Shown here one piece after another: positions 45,774 through 54,560 of a DNA stretch of 64,000 nucleotides. Source of the DNA: Rhodospirillaceae bacterium (GTDB lineage Bacteria; Pseudomonadota; Alphaproteobacteria; Reyranellales; Reyranellaceae). The notes below the pieces were generated by a model. The model saw only the letters and a program-made list of their open reading frames with translations, made no database searches and was not told where the DNA came from. The stretch is from assembly GCA_009772935.1 (NCBI GenBank), contig WOUR01000032.1, forward strand, positions 1 through 64,000, read 5' to 3'. The translations under genes and the position numbers were made by a program. Within the stretch, counting starts at the first letter, position 1. Every line of letters begins with the position of its first letter.

Positions 45774-46877
45774 TCAGCTCAACAGCCACTTGTTGAACTT
45801 GGGAATGACCGCCTCTCGATTGTCGATCCACCAGTCGTAGTTGTAGTTGACGAGCTGCTTCTTGATGCCCGGCGCGCTGGGCAGGACGGCCAGGCGTTCC
45901 GTCGGGATGTATTCGTTCGACTTGGCGTTCACCGACCCATAGGGAATGCCGAGACAGACGCGAGCCTGCGGGATGGCCATGGTCGAGTAGGCCACGAATT
46001 TCATGGCGTTGACCTTGTTCTTCGCTCCCTTGGGAATGCCCCAGGCGTCGCGCTTCAGAAGACCCTGGTTCCAGCTGACCGCCGCGGGCACGCCGGCGGC
46101 TTGCAACGCGGCCATGCGGCCGTTCCACACCGTGGTCATCGTGACTTCGCGATCGGTCAGGAGCTGGATGGGTACCGCGCCGGTGTCCCACCACTTGAAG
46201 ACATCCTTCTTGATCTTGCTGTAGCTCGCCAGGGCCTTGTCGATGTCGATCGGGTAGAGCTTGTCGGCCGGCACGCCGGCCGCCATCAGCGCGAATTCCA
46301 TCTCGGGCCAGCCGCCGCTGTTGGTGCCGAACATCGCGCGGTCGCCGGGAAACTTCCTGGTGTCCCAGAAGTCGGCCCAGCCCGACGGGACGGCGCCCTT
46401 GAAGGCATCGGTGCGATAGGCGAGGACCTGCGCCCACACCAGCATCTCCAGGCCGTATTCGAATCGGTACTGGGCCTCCACGCCGGGATCGACGATGTCG
46501 TAGTCGATCTTCTCGAAATAGTCGCCGCGCTTCTGGAGGTTCATGATCGAGCCGCGGCTGAGCTGCGCCATGTCCCATTCGACGTTGCCGGTCTCGACCA
46601 TGGCCTTGACCTTGGTCGCGTCGGAGCCCGGGAAGGCACGCACCTTGATGCCCGTGATCTTCTCGAACGGCTCGAAATAGGCCTTCTGCTGGACCTCCTG
46701 CATCAGGCCGCCGAAGGTGGCGATGCGGACTTCGCCGCTGCCCTTGAGGATTTCGGGCACGGACGTCTGCTCGGGCCAGGCGGCCTGGCCATAGCTCGGC
46801 CGGATGAAGGGCGCCGCCACGAGGCCCGCTCCCAGCAGTCCCAGGGTCGTGCGCCTGCCGATGGTCTTCTTGCTCAT
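45774..46877 (-). CDS. Periplasmic substrate-binding protein of the PotD/spermidine-putrescine class, Tat signal
   Basis: This 367-residue binding protein begins with a twin-arginine leader (IGRRTTLGLLGAGLVAAPF), so export folded by Tat is likely. The mature part starts EVRIATFGGLMQEVQQKAYFEPFEKITGIKV, the type 2 fold of PotD-like proteins. YGLEMLVWAQVLAYRTD forms the hinge region. Its neighbours make a complete importer; the upstream monooxygenase gene is 24 bases away on the same strand, so the imported compound may be its substrate. Confidence 0.9.
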   Translation of the reverse strand: MSKKTIGRRTTLGLLGAGLVAAPFIRPSYGQAAWPEQTSVPEILKGSGEVRIATFGGLMQEVQQKAYFEPFEKITGIKVRAFPGSDATKVKAMVETGNVEWDMAQLSRGSIMNLQKRGDYFEKIDYDIVDPGVEAQYRFEYGLEMLVWAQVLAYRTDAFKGAVPSGWADFWDTRKFPGDRAMFGTNSGGWPEMEFALMAAGVPADKLYPIDIDKALASYSKIKKDVFKWWDTGAVPIQLLTDREVTMTTVWNGRMAALQAAGVPAAVSWNQGLLKRDAWGIPKGAKNKVNAMKFVAYSTMAIPQARVCLGIPYGSVNAKSNEYIPTERLAVLPSAPGIKKQLVNYNYDWWIDNREAVIPKFNKWLLS

Positions 46878-46901
46878 GGATGCCGTCCTTCTGTTGCTCG
46901 A

Positions 46902-48218
46902 TCAGTAAGCGAGGAGATTTTCCCTGAACTGCTTGTGCTCGTAGGCCTTGCGCACCAGGCCGCGGTCCTGGAGGGCGGGCACAAGCCCGTCCTCTATCTC
47001 GGCCAGGGTGCGGCGGTTGACGTTGGGCATGGAGAACAGGAAGCCGTCGCCGCCGACCTCCTGCATGACCTCGCCCATGCGGGCGGCCACCGAATCGCAG
47101 GTGCCGCACAGGTCGATCGACAGGTCGACGGCGTTGAACGAGGCCATGGTCTGGCGGATCGAGCGGCCGGCGGCCAGTGTCCGGAACTGTTCGAGGTTGA
47201 GCTGGTGACCGTTGGTGGTCACGTCGTCGGGTAGCGGCTTGTCGAGATCGAACTTGCCGAAGTCGATGTTGGTCACCTTGCCAAAATGGGCAAGGCGTTC
47301 CTGGATGTTGGCCTGCGCCATGCACTCGCGCTTCTTCTTGCGCTCCAGTGCCTCTTCCATGGTCTCGCCGAGAATCGGGTTGATCAAATAGAGCACCTTG
47401 CAGTCGCTCGGCTTGCGGCCCTGCGCCACCATGTGCTTGTGCACGTCGTCGCGATAGGCGCGCATCGCGTCGACGCCCTTGGCGTTGACCACGATCGTGT
47501 CGGCGTGGGCGGCGGCGAAGCGTCGGCCGCGCGGTGAGCCGCCGGCTTGGGCGATCACCGGCCGGCCCTGCGGGCTGGGGCCGGAATTGAGCGGCCCGCG
47601 CGTCTTGAAGTACTTGCCTTCGTAGTTCACGCCGTGGACCTTGGTGTGGTCGATCAGGTTGCCGCTCTTGCGGTCGGCGATCATCGCGCCCGGCTCCCAC
47701 GAGCCCCACAGGCCGCGCACCACCTCCATGTATTCGTCGGCCATGTCGTAGCGCAGGTCGTGCTCGGGCATGCCCGGCATGCCGAAGTTCATCGCCGCGA
47801 AGTCGGAGCTGCCGGTGACGGCATTCCAGCCGGCACGGCCGGCCGACACCTGGTCGAGCGTCGCCATCAGGCGGGCCAGAAGATAGGGGTGGTAGGCGTA
47901 GGTGCCGAAGGTGGGGACGATGCCGATGCGCGAGGTCACCTGGGTCATCAGCGCGGCCACCACCGACGGATCCTGCCGCGGCACCGCGATGGCCTTCTTC
48001 AGGTAGATCTCGGTCGAGCCGCCGAAACTCTCGCCCACGTAAGAAGAGTCCTCGAGGAGGATGTAGTCGAAGCAGGCCCGCTCCAGGCTGCGCGCCATGT
48101 CGAGGAAGAGTTCGGGCTTCTCCCAGGTCGTCCCGATATGGCCGGTCCAGGGCTCGCCCCATGCCTGCACACTGGAGCCCTGTAAGAACCACGCGAGATG
48201 AAATGGATTGGTCGCCAC
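46902..48218 (-). CDS. LLM class flavin-dependent monooxygenase (NtaA/SnaA/DszA family)
   Basis: This 438-residue two-component flavin monooxygenase uses FMNH2 supplied by a separate reductase. Family blocks are YILLEDSSYVGESFGGSTE, ATLDQVSAGRAGWNAVTGSS, DEYMEVVRGLWGSWE, and RPVIAQAGGSPRGRRFAAAHAD. Relatives oxidise nitrilotriacetate, EDTA, pristinamycin or dibenzothiophene sulfone. GTG 48218 is chosen for its GGAGGG six bases upstream; the longer open frame is a shadow. First gene of an operon with a polyamine-type importer. The reductase partner is not nearby. Confidence 0.9.
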   Translation of the reverse strand: MATNPFHLAWFLQGSSVQAWGEPWTGHIGTTWEKPELFLDMARSLERACFDYILLEDSSYVGESFGGSTEIYLKKAIAVPRQDPSVVAALMTQVTSRIGIVPTFGTYAYHPYLLARLMATLDQVSAGRAGWNAVTGSSDFAAMNFGMPGMPEHDLRYDMADEYMEVVRGLWGSWEPGAMIADRKSGNLIDHTKVHGVNYEGKYFKTRGPLNSGPSPQGRPVIAQAGGSPRGRRFAAAHADTIVVNAKGVDAMRAYRDDVHKHMVAQGRKPSDCKVLYLINPILGETMEEALERKKKRECMAQANIQERLAHFGKVTNIDFGKFDLDKPLPDDVTTNGHQLNLEQFRTLAAGRSIRQTMASFNAVDLSIDLCGTCDSVAARMGEVMQEVGGDGFLFSMPNVNRRTLAEIEDGLVPALQDRGLVRKAYEHKQFRENLLAY

Positions 48219-48384
48219 GAACGCCCTCCGGTACCGCCTGTTCGGCAGGGGAGACGCAAATACTGTGCCGAGGGTTCGCAGGGCGGCTCTGCGTGCCGCG
48301 GGGGCGAGACTGCATCGCCTGCCCGCGCGAGTTGCGTTAACATGGCAATTGAGGCAGCGGCCGAAACCCAAGCAGGAGCGCGAG

Positions 48385-49146
48385 ATGGATACGTTGGTGC
48401 AGTCCGGCAAGCTCGATATGACCGAGGCCGAATGGCAGGCGCGTTGCGACCTGGCGGCACTCTACCGGATCACCGATCATTTCGGCTGGACAGACACGAT
48501 CGACACCCACATGACGGTGCGCATCCCGGGCGAGCCTAGGTGCTTCCTGATCAACAACTACGGCGACCTGTTCGACGAGATAACGGCCTCGAGCCTGGTG
48601 AAGATGGACATCGACGGCAACGTCTATGCCAAGGACGGCAAGTTCAACGCCGCCGGCTTCACCATCCATTCGGGCGTCTACAAGGCGCGGCCGGATGCAA
48701 ACTGCGTGATGCATACGCACACCCGCGCCGGCACCGGCGTCTCGGTCCTGAAGAAGGGTATCCGCCCGATCAGCCAGGATGCGCTCTCGGTCTATGACGA
48801 CCTCGTCTATCACGAGTACGGCATGCCGACGTCCCAGGAAGAGTGCGATGCGCTGGGCGTGTCGTGCCAGGGCGGCAACTCCGTCGTGCTGCGCAATCAC
48901 GGGCTGCTGACCGTCGGGTCCACGATCCCCGGAGCCCTGCGGCGCATGTACATGCTGGAGCGCGCCTGCGAGGTCGAGGTCATCGCCCGTAGCCTCGACG
49001 AGGAGGCCGCGCCGATCGAGGAGGACGTGATCCGCCAGTACGGCGAGCGCGCCAAGCAGCAGCGCGCCAATCCGGAATACGGCATGACCTACTGGAAGGC
49101 CGCCCTGCGCCAGATCGAGGGCAAGGGCACCGACTGGCGGCAGTAG
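48385..49146 (+). CDS. Class II aldolase/adducin family protein
   Basis: This 253-residue zinc-dependent aldolase-fold protein has metal ligands in NCVMHTHTRAG and VVLRNHGLLTVG; FTIHSGVYKARPDA precedes the first pair. Family members cleave or decarboxylate sugar phosphates and hydroxy acids; the substrate is unknown. It is divergent from the monooxygenase gene with 166 bases between, suggesting a shared regulatory region. AGGAGCG precedes ATG 48385. A hairpin terminator follows. Confidence 0.9.
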   Translation: MDTLVQSGKLDMTEAEWQARCDLAALYRITDHFGWTDTIDTHMTVRIPGEPRCFLINNYGDLFDEITASSLVKMDIDGNVYAKDGKFNAAGFTIHSGVYKARPDANCVMHTHTRAGTGVSVLKKGIRPISQDALSVYDDLVYHEYGMPTSQEECDALGVSCQGGNSVVLRNHGLLTVGSTIPGALRRMYMLERACEVEVIARSLDEEAAPIEEDVIRQYGERAKQQRANPEYGMTYWKAALRQIEGKGTDWRQ

Positions 49147-49180
49147 TCCCGCCGGACCGACGGTCGGGTCTGCATACGAA

Positions 49181-49206
49181 AAGAGCGCGCCGCGAGGCGC
49201 GCTCTT
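49181..49206. terminator. Bidirectional terminator between the aldolase and Bug genes
   Basis: An 11-bp stem (AAGAGCGCGCC with its complement) has a 4-base loop (GCGA). On the minus strand it runs into TTTTC; on the plus strand the T-run is short. It lies 34 bases after the aldolase stop and 20 bases after the convergent Bug stop. Confidence 0.75.
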
Positions 49207-49225
49207 CTGATTCGGGGGGAGGGTG

Positions 49226-50203
49226 CTACTTCGCCGGTGCCGAGAGCTTCACGATGTCACCCCAGCGCCGAAGCTCGCCGGCAAGATAGGCGTTGAGCTC
49301 GGTGGGGCCGCCCCGTCGGTCCTCGATTCCCTGCACGCGGAAGGACTCCTTGACCTTCGGGCTGTCCATCGCCTTGTCGGCCGCGCGGTAGAGCCGGTCG
49401 ACGATCGGCTGCGGCGTTCCCTTCGGCGCCATCATGTAGAACGACACGTCCGCCACGATGTCGGGATAGCCGAGTTCCTTGAAGGTCGGGATGTCGGGAA
49501 GCGCCGCCGCGCGCTTCTCGCCGGTGACGGCGAGCAGACGGGCCTGCTTGGCGCTGTGGATCGGAACGCCAGAGGCGACGGGCGTGAACCAGACCTGGAT
49601 GCGATTGGTGAGCAGGTCGTTCAGCGCATCGGTGGTGCTCTTGTAGGGGACCATCACCATGTCGATCTTGGCCGCGCGATTGAGCATCTCGCCCAGGAAC
49701 TGTGGCACACCGCCGGCGAAACCCGAGAAGTTGATCTTGCCCGGCTGTTGCCGGGCGAGCTCGACCAGTTCGGCGACGCTCTTCGCCGGCAGTTCGTTGG
49801 GCACGAACATCGAATAGTACACGCCGCCCGTGAAGCTGACGGGTGTCAGGTCATTCAGCAGGTTGACCGTGTTGTTGCCGGTGGCCTGGTTGATGATGTT
49901 GCTCAGGGACGAGATCACGACCGTATGGCCGTCGGGCCGCGCCTTCGCGGTGTATTCGGCGCCGATGTTGCCCGTGGCGCCGGGGCGATTCTCGACGATG
50001 ACGCTCTGGCCCAGAGTGGCCGTCATGTCCTGCGCGAGCAGCCGGGCGATGATGTCGTTGGTGGTCCCGGGCCCGAACGGCGCGACGATGACGATGGGCT
50101 TGCCCGGCTGCAGATCCTGCGCGCCCGCCGGAACGGACGCGGTCGCGATGCTCGCCATCGCCGACGCGACGGCCGTACGCCGGGACAGTTTCATGGTTTG
50201 CAT
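49226..50203 (-). CDS. Bug/TctC family periplasmic substrate-binding protein
   Basis: This 325-residue extracytoplasmic receptor of the tripartite tricarboxylate family carries a leader with twin Arg and a hydrophobic stretch ending PAGAQDLQ. The mature part shows KPIVIVAPFGPGTTNDIIARLLA, VENRPGATGNIGAEY, then GHTVVISSLSNIINQAT. Residue Asp in the TND segment sits in the ligand-contact loop typical of Bug proteins. ATG 50203 has GGGAG seven bases upstream. No TctAB genes are adjacent; it is an orphan. Confidence 0.92.
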   Translation of the reverse strand: MQTMKLSRRTAVASAMASIATASVPAGAQDLQPGKPIVIVAPFGPGTTNDIIARLLAQDMTATLGQSVIVENRPGATGNIGAEYTAKARPDGHTVVISSLSNIINQATGNNTVNLLNDLTPVSFTGGVYYSMFVPNELPAKSVAELVELARQQPGKINFSGFAGGVPQFLGEMLNRAAKIDMVMVPYKSTTDALNDLLTNRIQVWFTPVASGVPIHSAKQARLLAVTGEKRAAALPDIPTFKELGYPDIVADVSFYMMAPKGTPQPIVDRLYRAADKAMDSPKVKESFRVQGIEDRRGGPTELNAYLAGELRRWGDIVKLSAPAK

Positions 50204-50327
50204 AGGCGGTCTCCCTTTGCTTTTCATCTATTATTCAGGAATGGACGCCCGCGAGTTTTGCTTCGTCAACTCCTGGCGACCGGCGCAACAGCGCCCAACT
50301 CCTGCGAGCGGTATGCAATGGCGGCGG

Positions 50328-51548
50328 CTAGTCGCCCCGGCAGTAGCTTTGCGTCAGGGCGACGAACGCTCCTTCCGGCCAGCGCGCGCGTGGTGGGAAA
50401 TAGCGTGCGGCGCGAAGGGTCCCCTCAGTGACGACGGCTTCACCGCCCGGCTCGGATTCGCAGCGAGGCCGAAGTTTCTCGTCGGGAAAAATGAAGAAGA
50501 GCCTGTCCGACAAGCGCTCGTAGACGGCCCGAGGTTCGTAATCGCCGAAGCAGCGTTCGCCGCGCCCCGGCCTCATGCAGCTGCCGTAGACCACGTAGTC
50601 GTCCAACTCGAACGGCTTCTTCCATGACCATGCGAACGCGTTCGCGGCGTTTGTGAAACTCACGTCGGCTCCATCGGAGGCTGTTCGCAAGGCGCGATAG
50701 AACTGTTCGTTTCTGAGCTTGTCGCCAAATCTCTCGTTGGCAAGGAGGTCCTTTATCGTCGTTCCTGCAATTGGCGCGAAGCGAAGCGTATCGACGACAC
50801 GAAATCCGCCACCGGGTGTCCACATCGAAACCGCGCCATCAAACCAGGGGGCCGGCGCCACTTCATGCCTGAAGCCCCCGTCGAAACGGGCGATCGTTCC
50901 CACGCAGGACCACTCCCTTAGGCGCCAATCGTCGTCCTTGGTGATCTGCAGGACTTCCGAAGGATGTCCGGACCGAGCAACGACAATGAAGATTCCGTAT
51001 GGCTCACAAAAGATGCCGTTCCCTTTCCAGTTGATCATGAAGGCAAGGGCATCTGCGGTCCGATCCGTATAGCGATCAAGATATTCGATGCGTGCGCCGT
51101 CAGGAACTATGAGGTGCTCACCAAAGTAGAGACCACTCTGGGGAGCTTTCCTGTACTCCAATGTGCCGTCGCCGAAGCGGATACCTTTGGCATCGTAGAG
51201 CGCGTGAATGGCCTCGACATTGAGCGTATTCAAGTGTTTGAGCCGTTGCTCCAGTTTTGGCAGTAGGCAGTCCGCCGTTGGCGGCTTGCACGCCTCTCGT
51301 AGATTCTCGCGCCAGCCCAATTGATCGGCGTCGAATAATACGCCCTGTCTTTCGCCGGCCCGATTTACTTCGAGCTTCAGGTCGCCAAATCGTTTGGCTA
51401 CGGCGTCGTAGAGGCTCAGCAACTGGGGATCATTGCATATGGCCGTGTCCAGCGCGGTAGCCTGCGTTGTACAGTTCGATGCCGCGGCGGACGCCACTCC
51501 AAAGAGTGAATAAAGAACTACGGCCAGCAGTCGCAGAATGTGGCGCAC
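50328..51548 (-). CDS. Secreted protein with N-terminal LprI-like domain
   Basis: This 406-residue protein has a signal peptide (VRHILRLLAVVLYSLFGVASAAA) before a domain of about 80 residues with the LprI/DUF1311 pattern: C-x-TQATALDTAICNDPQLLSLYD, then CKPPTADCLL. Such domains occur in lysozyme-inhibitor-like periplasmic proteins. The remaining 300 residues are not recognised; they contain several Cys (FCEPYG, WSCVGT, YGSCMRPGRGERCFG) and many Trp and Tyr, consistent with a disulfide-bonded periplasmic protein. GTG 51548 is the start. It lies five bases after the ECHDC3-like gene, so co-transcription is likely. Confidence 0.75.
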   Translation of the reverse strand: MRHILRLLAVVLYSLFGVASAAASNCTTQATALDTAICNDPQLLSLYDAVAKRFGDLKLEVNRAGERQGVLFDADQLGWRENLREACKPPTADCLLPKLEQRLKHLNTLNVEAIHALYDAKGIRFGDGTLEYRKAPQSGLYFGEHLIVPDGARIEYLDRYTDRTADALAFMINWKGNGIFCEPYGIFIVVARSGHPSEVLQITKDDDWRLREWSCVGTIARFDGGFRHEVAPAPWFDGAVSMWTPGGGFRVVDTLRFAPIAGTTIKDLLANERFGDKLRNEQFYRALRTASDGADVSFTNAANAFAWSWKKPFELDDYVVYGSCMRPGRGERCFGDYEPRAVYERLSDRLFFIFPDEKLRPRCESEPGGEAVVTEGTLRAARYFPPRARWPEGAFVALTQSYCRGD

Positions 51549-51553
51549 GACGC

Positions 51554-52351
51554 CTACCGCCCTTTCCACTCCGGCTTCGGCTGCTTGTTCACGAAGGCGT
51601 CGATGCCAGCTTGCGCGTCCTCGCGCTGCAGGGCGCCCGCCATGAAGTCCGTCGCATAGGCGTAGGCCTGCTCGACGGTCATCTCCATGTGCTTGTGGAA
51701 CATCGCCTTGCCGGAAGAGATCTGCTGCGGCGGCTGGGCGGCGATATGATCGGCCAGCGCCTTGGTCTCGCGGTCGAGGTCGGCCGGGGGCACGACGCGG
51801 CTCACGAGGCCGTCGCGCAGCGCCGTGGCCGCATCGACGAACTGGCCGGTGAGCAGCATATCGAGCGCACGCTTGGGGCCGACGGTACGGCCGACCGCGA
51901 CCGAGGGCGTGCCGCAGAACAGGCCGTTGATGATGCCGGAGGTCGCAAAGGTCGCCGTGCTCGAAGCGACCGCGAGGTCGCAGGCGGCGACGAGCTGGCA
52001 GCCGGCCGCGGTGGCGACCGCCTTGACCTTGGCGATCACCGGCTGGGGCAGGCGGCCGATCGACATCATCATCGCCGAACAACGCGTCATCAGGTCGTGA
52101 TGGACGGCATAGTCGCGGGTCGAAGCGACCTCGCGCAGGTCGTGGCCGGTCGAGAAGGCGCGGTCGCCCTGCGCCTCGATGACGACGCAGCGGATGTCGG
52201 CGTCCCTGGCCAGCCTGTCGAGTTCCGCCTGCAGCGCGTCTATAAGGTCGCCGGAGAGCGCGTTCATGGCGTGCGGCCGGTTGAGCGTGAGGAAGGCGAC
52301 GCGGCCCTCGTCGCGGCGCAGCAGGACGGGTTCGTTGGAGGCGGCGGTCAT
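51554..52351 (-). CDS. Enoyl-CoA hydratase/isomerase family protein, ECHDC3-like
   Basis: This 265-residue crotonase-fold protein keeps its oxyanion-hole loops (FSTGHDLREV and AGCQLVAACDLAVA). The two catalytic glutamates of true enoyl-CoA hydratase are absent: the first position is Gln (AAGCQL) and the second is Gly (FATSGI). The same replacements occur in animal ECHDC3, which this protein resembles along its length (GLFCGTPSVAVGR). It binds an acyl-CoA in all likelihood but is not a standard hydratase. It is divergent from the thioesterase gene. Confidence 0.88.
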   Translation of the reverse strand: MTAASNEPVLLRRDEGRVAFLTLNRPHAMNALSGDLIDALQAELDRLARDADIRCVVIEAQGDRAFSTGHDLREVASTRDYAVHHDLMTRCSAMMMSIGRLPQPVIAKVKAVATAAGCQLVAACDLAVASSTATFATSGIINGLFCGTPSVAVGRTVGPKRALDMLLTGQFVDAATALRDGLVSRVVPPADLDRETKALADHIAAQPPQQISSGKAMFHKHMEMTVEQAYAYATDFMAGALQREDAQAGIDAFVNKQPKPEWKGR

Positions 52352-52384
52352 GGCGGCAGTCTACGGGAAGAGGGCAGGTGCGTC

Positions 52385-52804
52385 ATGCCGGTGATGTCGC
52401 CAGCCGAGTTGATGACGTTCCTGGGCGAGCATTTCCCGCAGGCCGCCCATCTCGGGCTCGCCATCGAGCATCTCGACGACCGGACCATCCGCCTGCGCCT
52501 GCCGACGCACGAGCGGCATCTGCGGCCGGGTGGCACGATCTCGGGCCCGACCCTCATGTGGCTGGTCGATTGCGGCTTCTATCTGCTGATCCTGGGCCAG
52601 CTCGGACCGGTGGCCCTGGCAGTGACGACCAACCTCAACATCAACTTCATGCGCAAACCGGAGCCCGCCGACCTGATCGGGGAAGGCCGATTGTTGAAGC
52701 TGGGCAAGACCCTCGCGGTCGGGGACTTCACGATCTGGAGCGACGGCAAGGCCGATCCCGTCGCGCACGCCACCGTGACATATGCCATACCGCCCAAGCC
52801 TTAG
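52385..52804 (+). CDS. PaaI-type hot-dog fold thioesterase
   Basis: This 139-residue protein has the hot-dog helix region HLRPGGTISGPTLMWLVDCG and a central LAVTTNLNINFMRKPEPADL, typical of the PaaI/YigI group that hydrolyses acyl-CoA. ATG 52385 follows GAGGGCAGG; ATG 52394 is an alternative. It is divergent from the ECHDC3-like gene with 33 bases between starts. Substrate is unknown. Confidence 0.87.
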   Translation: MPVMSPAELMTFLGEHFPQAAHLGLAIEHLDDRTIRLRLPTHERHLRPGGTISGPTLMWLVDCGFYLLILGQLGPVALAVTTNLNINFMRKPEPADLIGEGRLLKLGKTLAVGDFTIWSDGKADPVAHATVTYAIPPKP

Positions 52805-52866
52805 TCCGGAGGTATTATAATACCGCGGCGATAAGCTCTTGAAATCATGAGAGTTTTTGTGGCGAT

Positions 52867-52895
52867 TTGACAAGCCCTGAGTCTCTCTCCATAAG
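52867..52895 (+). promoter_or_regulatory. Sigma-70 promoter of rplM-rpsI
   Basis: TTGACA (52867-52872, perfect -35) is followed after 17 bases by CATAAG (52890-52895, four of six). The expected start site gives a leader of about 18-20 bases before rplM. A palindrome GGTATTATAATACC lies upstream at about 52811-52824. Confidence 0.65.
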
Positions 52896-52920
52896 CGCCC
52901 GCTCATCGGAAGAAAGACCC

Positions 52921-53400
52921 ATGCAAGCCCTCACCCACCAGACTGCCAGTATCAAGACTGCCGAAGTGCAGAAGAAGTGGTTTCTGATCGACGCCGACGG
53001 CCTCGTTCTCGGCCGGCTCGCCTCGATCATTGCCATGCGCCTGCGCGGCAAGCACAAGCCGATGTTCACGCCGCACATTGATTGCGGCGACAACATCGTC
53101 GTGATCAACGCCGAGAAGGTACGCCTCACGGGCCGCAAGGCCGAGCGCGAAGTCTTCTACTGGCACACCGGTCACCCCGGCGGCATCAAGGGCGAGACCC
53201 TGGGCAAGCGCCTCGAAGGCCGCTTCCCGGAGCGCGTCCTGATCAAGGCCGTCGAGCGCATGATCACGCGCGGCCCGCTCGGCCGGGCGCAGATGAAGAA
53301 CTTGCGCGTCTATGCCGGACCGAACCACGAGCAGGAGGCCCAGCAGCCCGAGAAGCTCGACATCGCCGCTATGAACCGCAAGAACTCGAGGATCGGCTAA
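52921..53400 (+). CDS. rplM: 50S ribosomal protein L13
   Basis: The 159-residue protein shows [18 protein letters not shown], the [14 protein letters not shown] block and [14 protein letters not shown]. Its end is the alphaproteobacterial type with [23 protein letters not shown] 52921 has GGAAGA upstream. rpsI follows after one base, the universal pair. Confidence 0.98.
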   Translation: MQALTHQTASIKTAEVQKKWFLIDADGLVLGRLASIIAMRLRGKHKPMFTPHIDCGDNIVVINAEKVRLTGRKAEREVFYWHTGHPGGIKGETLGKRLEGRFPERVLIKAVERMITRGPLGRAQMKNLRVYAGPNHEQEAQQPEKLDIAAMNRKNSRIG

Positions 53401-53401
53401 C

Positions 53402-53884
53402 ATGGCTACCGAACTTTCGTCGTTTGCCGAACTGAAGAAGGCTCCCACCGCCGGCGCGCAGATTGCCGGTGCTCCCCGCGAGAAGGAAATCGACGCGCAG
53501 GGCCGTGCCTACGCCACCGGCCGCCGCAAGAACGCGGTCGCCCGCGTCTGGGTCAAGCCCGGCACCGGCAAGATCACCATCAACGGCCGCGACCAGACGA
53601 TCTACTTCGCGCGTCCGACGCAGCGCATGATGATCCAGCAGCCGTTCGACGTGACCCAGCGCAACGGCCAGTTCGACGTCGTCGCCACTGTTTCCGGCGG
53701 CGGCCTGTCGGGCCAGGCGGGCGCCGTGCGCCACGGCATCTCGCAGGCGCTCACCAAGTTCGAGCCCGGCCTGCGCGGCAGCGTCAAGGCTGCCGGCTTC
53801 CTCACCCGCGACAGCCGCGTGGTCGAGCGCAAGAAGTACGGCCGCGCCGGTGCGCGTCGCCGCTTCCAGTTCTCGAAGCGCTGA
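53402..53884 (+). CDS. rpsI: 30S ribosomal protein S9
   Basis: This 160-residue protein has [21 protein letters not shown] and ends in the conserved RRRFQFSKR. An N-terminal extension of about 33 residues before the S9 core is usual in alphaproteobacteria. A terminator follows. Confidence 0.98.
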   Translation: MATELSSFAELKKAPTAGAQIAGAPREKEIDAQGRAYATGRRKNAVARVWVKPGTGKITINGRDQTIYFARPTQRMMIQQPFDVTQRNGQFDVVATVSGGGLSGQAGAVRHGISQALTKFEPGLRGSVKAAGFLTRDSRVVERKKYGRAGARRRFQFSKR

Positions 53885-53905
53885 GCCCGCGTTTCCGATA
53901 TCCTC

Positions 53906-53934
53906 GAAGGGCGCCTCAGGGCGCCCTTCTTTTT
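53906..53934 (+). terminator. Rho-independent terminator of rplM-rpsI
   Basis: A 10-bp stem (GAAGGGCGCC/GGCGCCCTTC) with a 4-base loop TCAG is followed by five T, 22 bases after the rpsI stop. Confidence 0.92.
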
Positions 53935-53966
53935 GGGATCTTGGGTTTTGGTGGAGTAGCGATTCG

Positions 53967-54503
53967 ATGTCCGGTCTCATCGTGCCCTTCAATGGCTTCG
54001 TGCCTCGGGTCCACAGCACGGCCTTCGTCGCGCCCAATGCGACGCTGATCGGCGAGGTCGAGATCGCCGCGAACTGCAGCATCTGGTTCGGCGCCGTGCT
54101 GCGCGGCGACGGTCCAGGCATCAAGATCGGCGAGAATTCCAACATCCAGGACGGCACGGTGATCCACATCGCCGCGCGCGGTGTCGGCACGGTGGTCGGC
54201 CGCAACGTCACGGTCGGTCACCTGGCGCTGCTGCACGCCTGCGAGGTGCAGGACGACGCCTTCATCGGCATGCATTCCACCGTGCTCGACGAGGCGGTAG
54301 TCGAGAGCGGCGCGATGGTCGCGGCGGGGGCGGTGGTGACGCCGCGGAAAATCGTGCGCAAGGGCGAGTTGTGGGCCGGCAATCCCGCGGTAAAAATGCG
54401 CGACATCACGGAGAGGGATGTCGAATCCTTCCGCCGATCGGCCGCTGCCTACGTACGCCTTGGGCAGCGATACGTGGCGGATCGTGCTGAGGCCGCGGAG
54501 TAG
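53967..54503 (+). CDS. Gamma-carbonic anhydrase family hexapeptide-repeat protein
   Basis: This 178-residue left-handed beta-helix protein has hexapeptide repeats such as VAPNATLIGEVEIAANCSIW. Zinc ligands are recognisable in VIHIAARG, VTVGHLALLHAC and FIGMHSTV. Family members range from true carbonic anhydrase to PaaY/CaiE-type thioesterases and acyltransferase homologues, so activity is open. ATG 53967 sits 33 bases after the rpsI terminator. Confidence 0.9.
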   Translation: MSGLIVPFNGFVPRVHSTAFVAPNATLIGEVEIAANCSIWFGAVLRGDGPGIKIGENSNIQDGTVIHIAARGVGTVVGRNVTVGHLALLHACEVQDDAFIGMHSTVLDEAVVESGAMVAAGAVVTPRKIVRKGELWAGNPAVKMRDITERDVESFRRSAAAYVRLGQRYVADRAEAAE

Positions 54504-54560
54504 GGCGCGGCACGACGGCGCGGCGGGCAACTTGCCGTGGCCGCAGGGCGTTTCAGGCGG

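Noticed and set aside
45766-48315. An 849-codon minus-strand frame over the binding protein and monooxygenase genes
   Set aside because: It is a different frame from the two recognised proteins on the same strand and translates to Arg/Gly/Pro-rich sequence with no motif.
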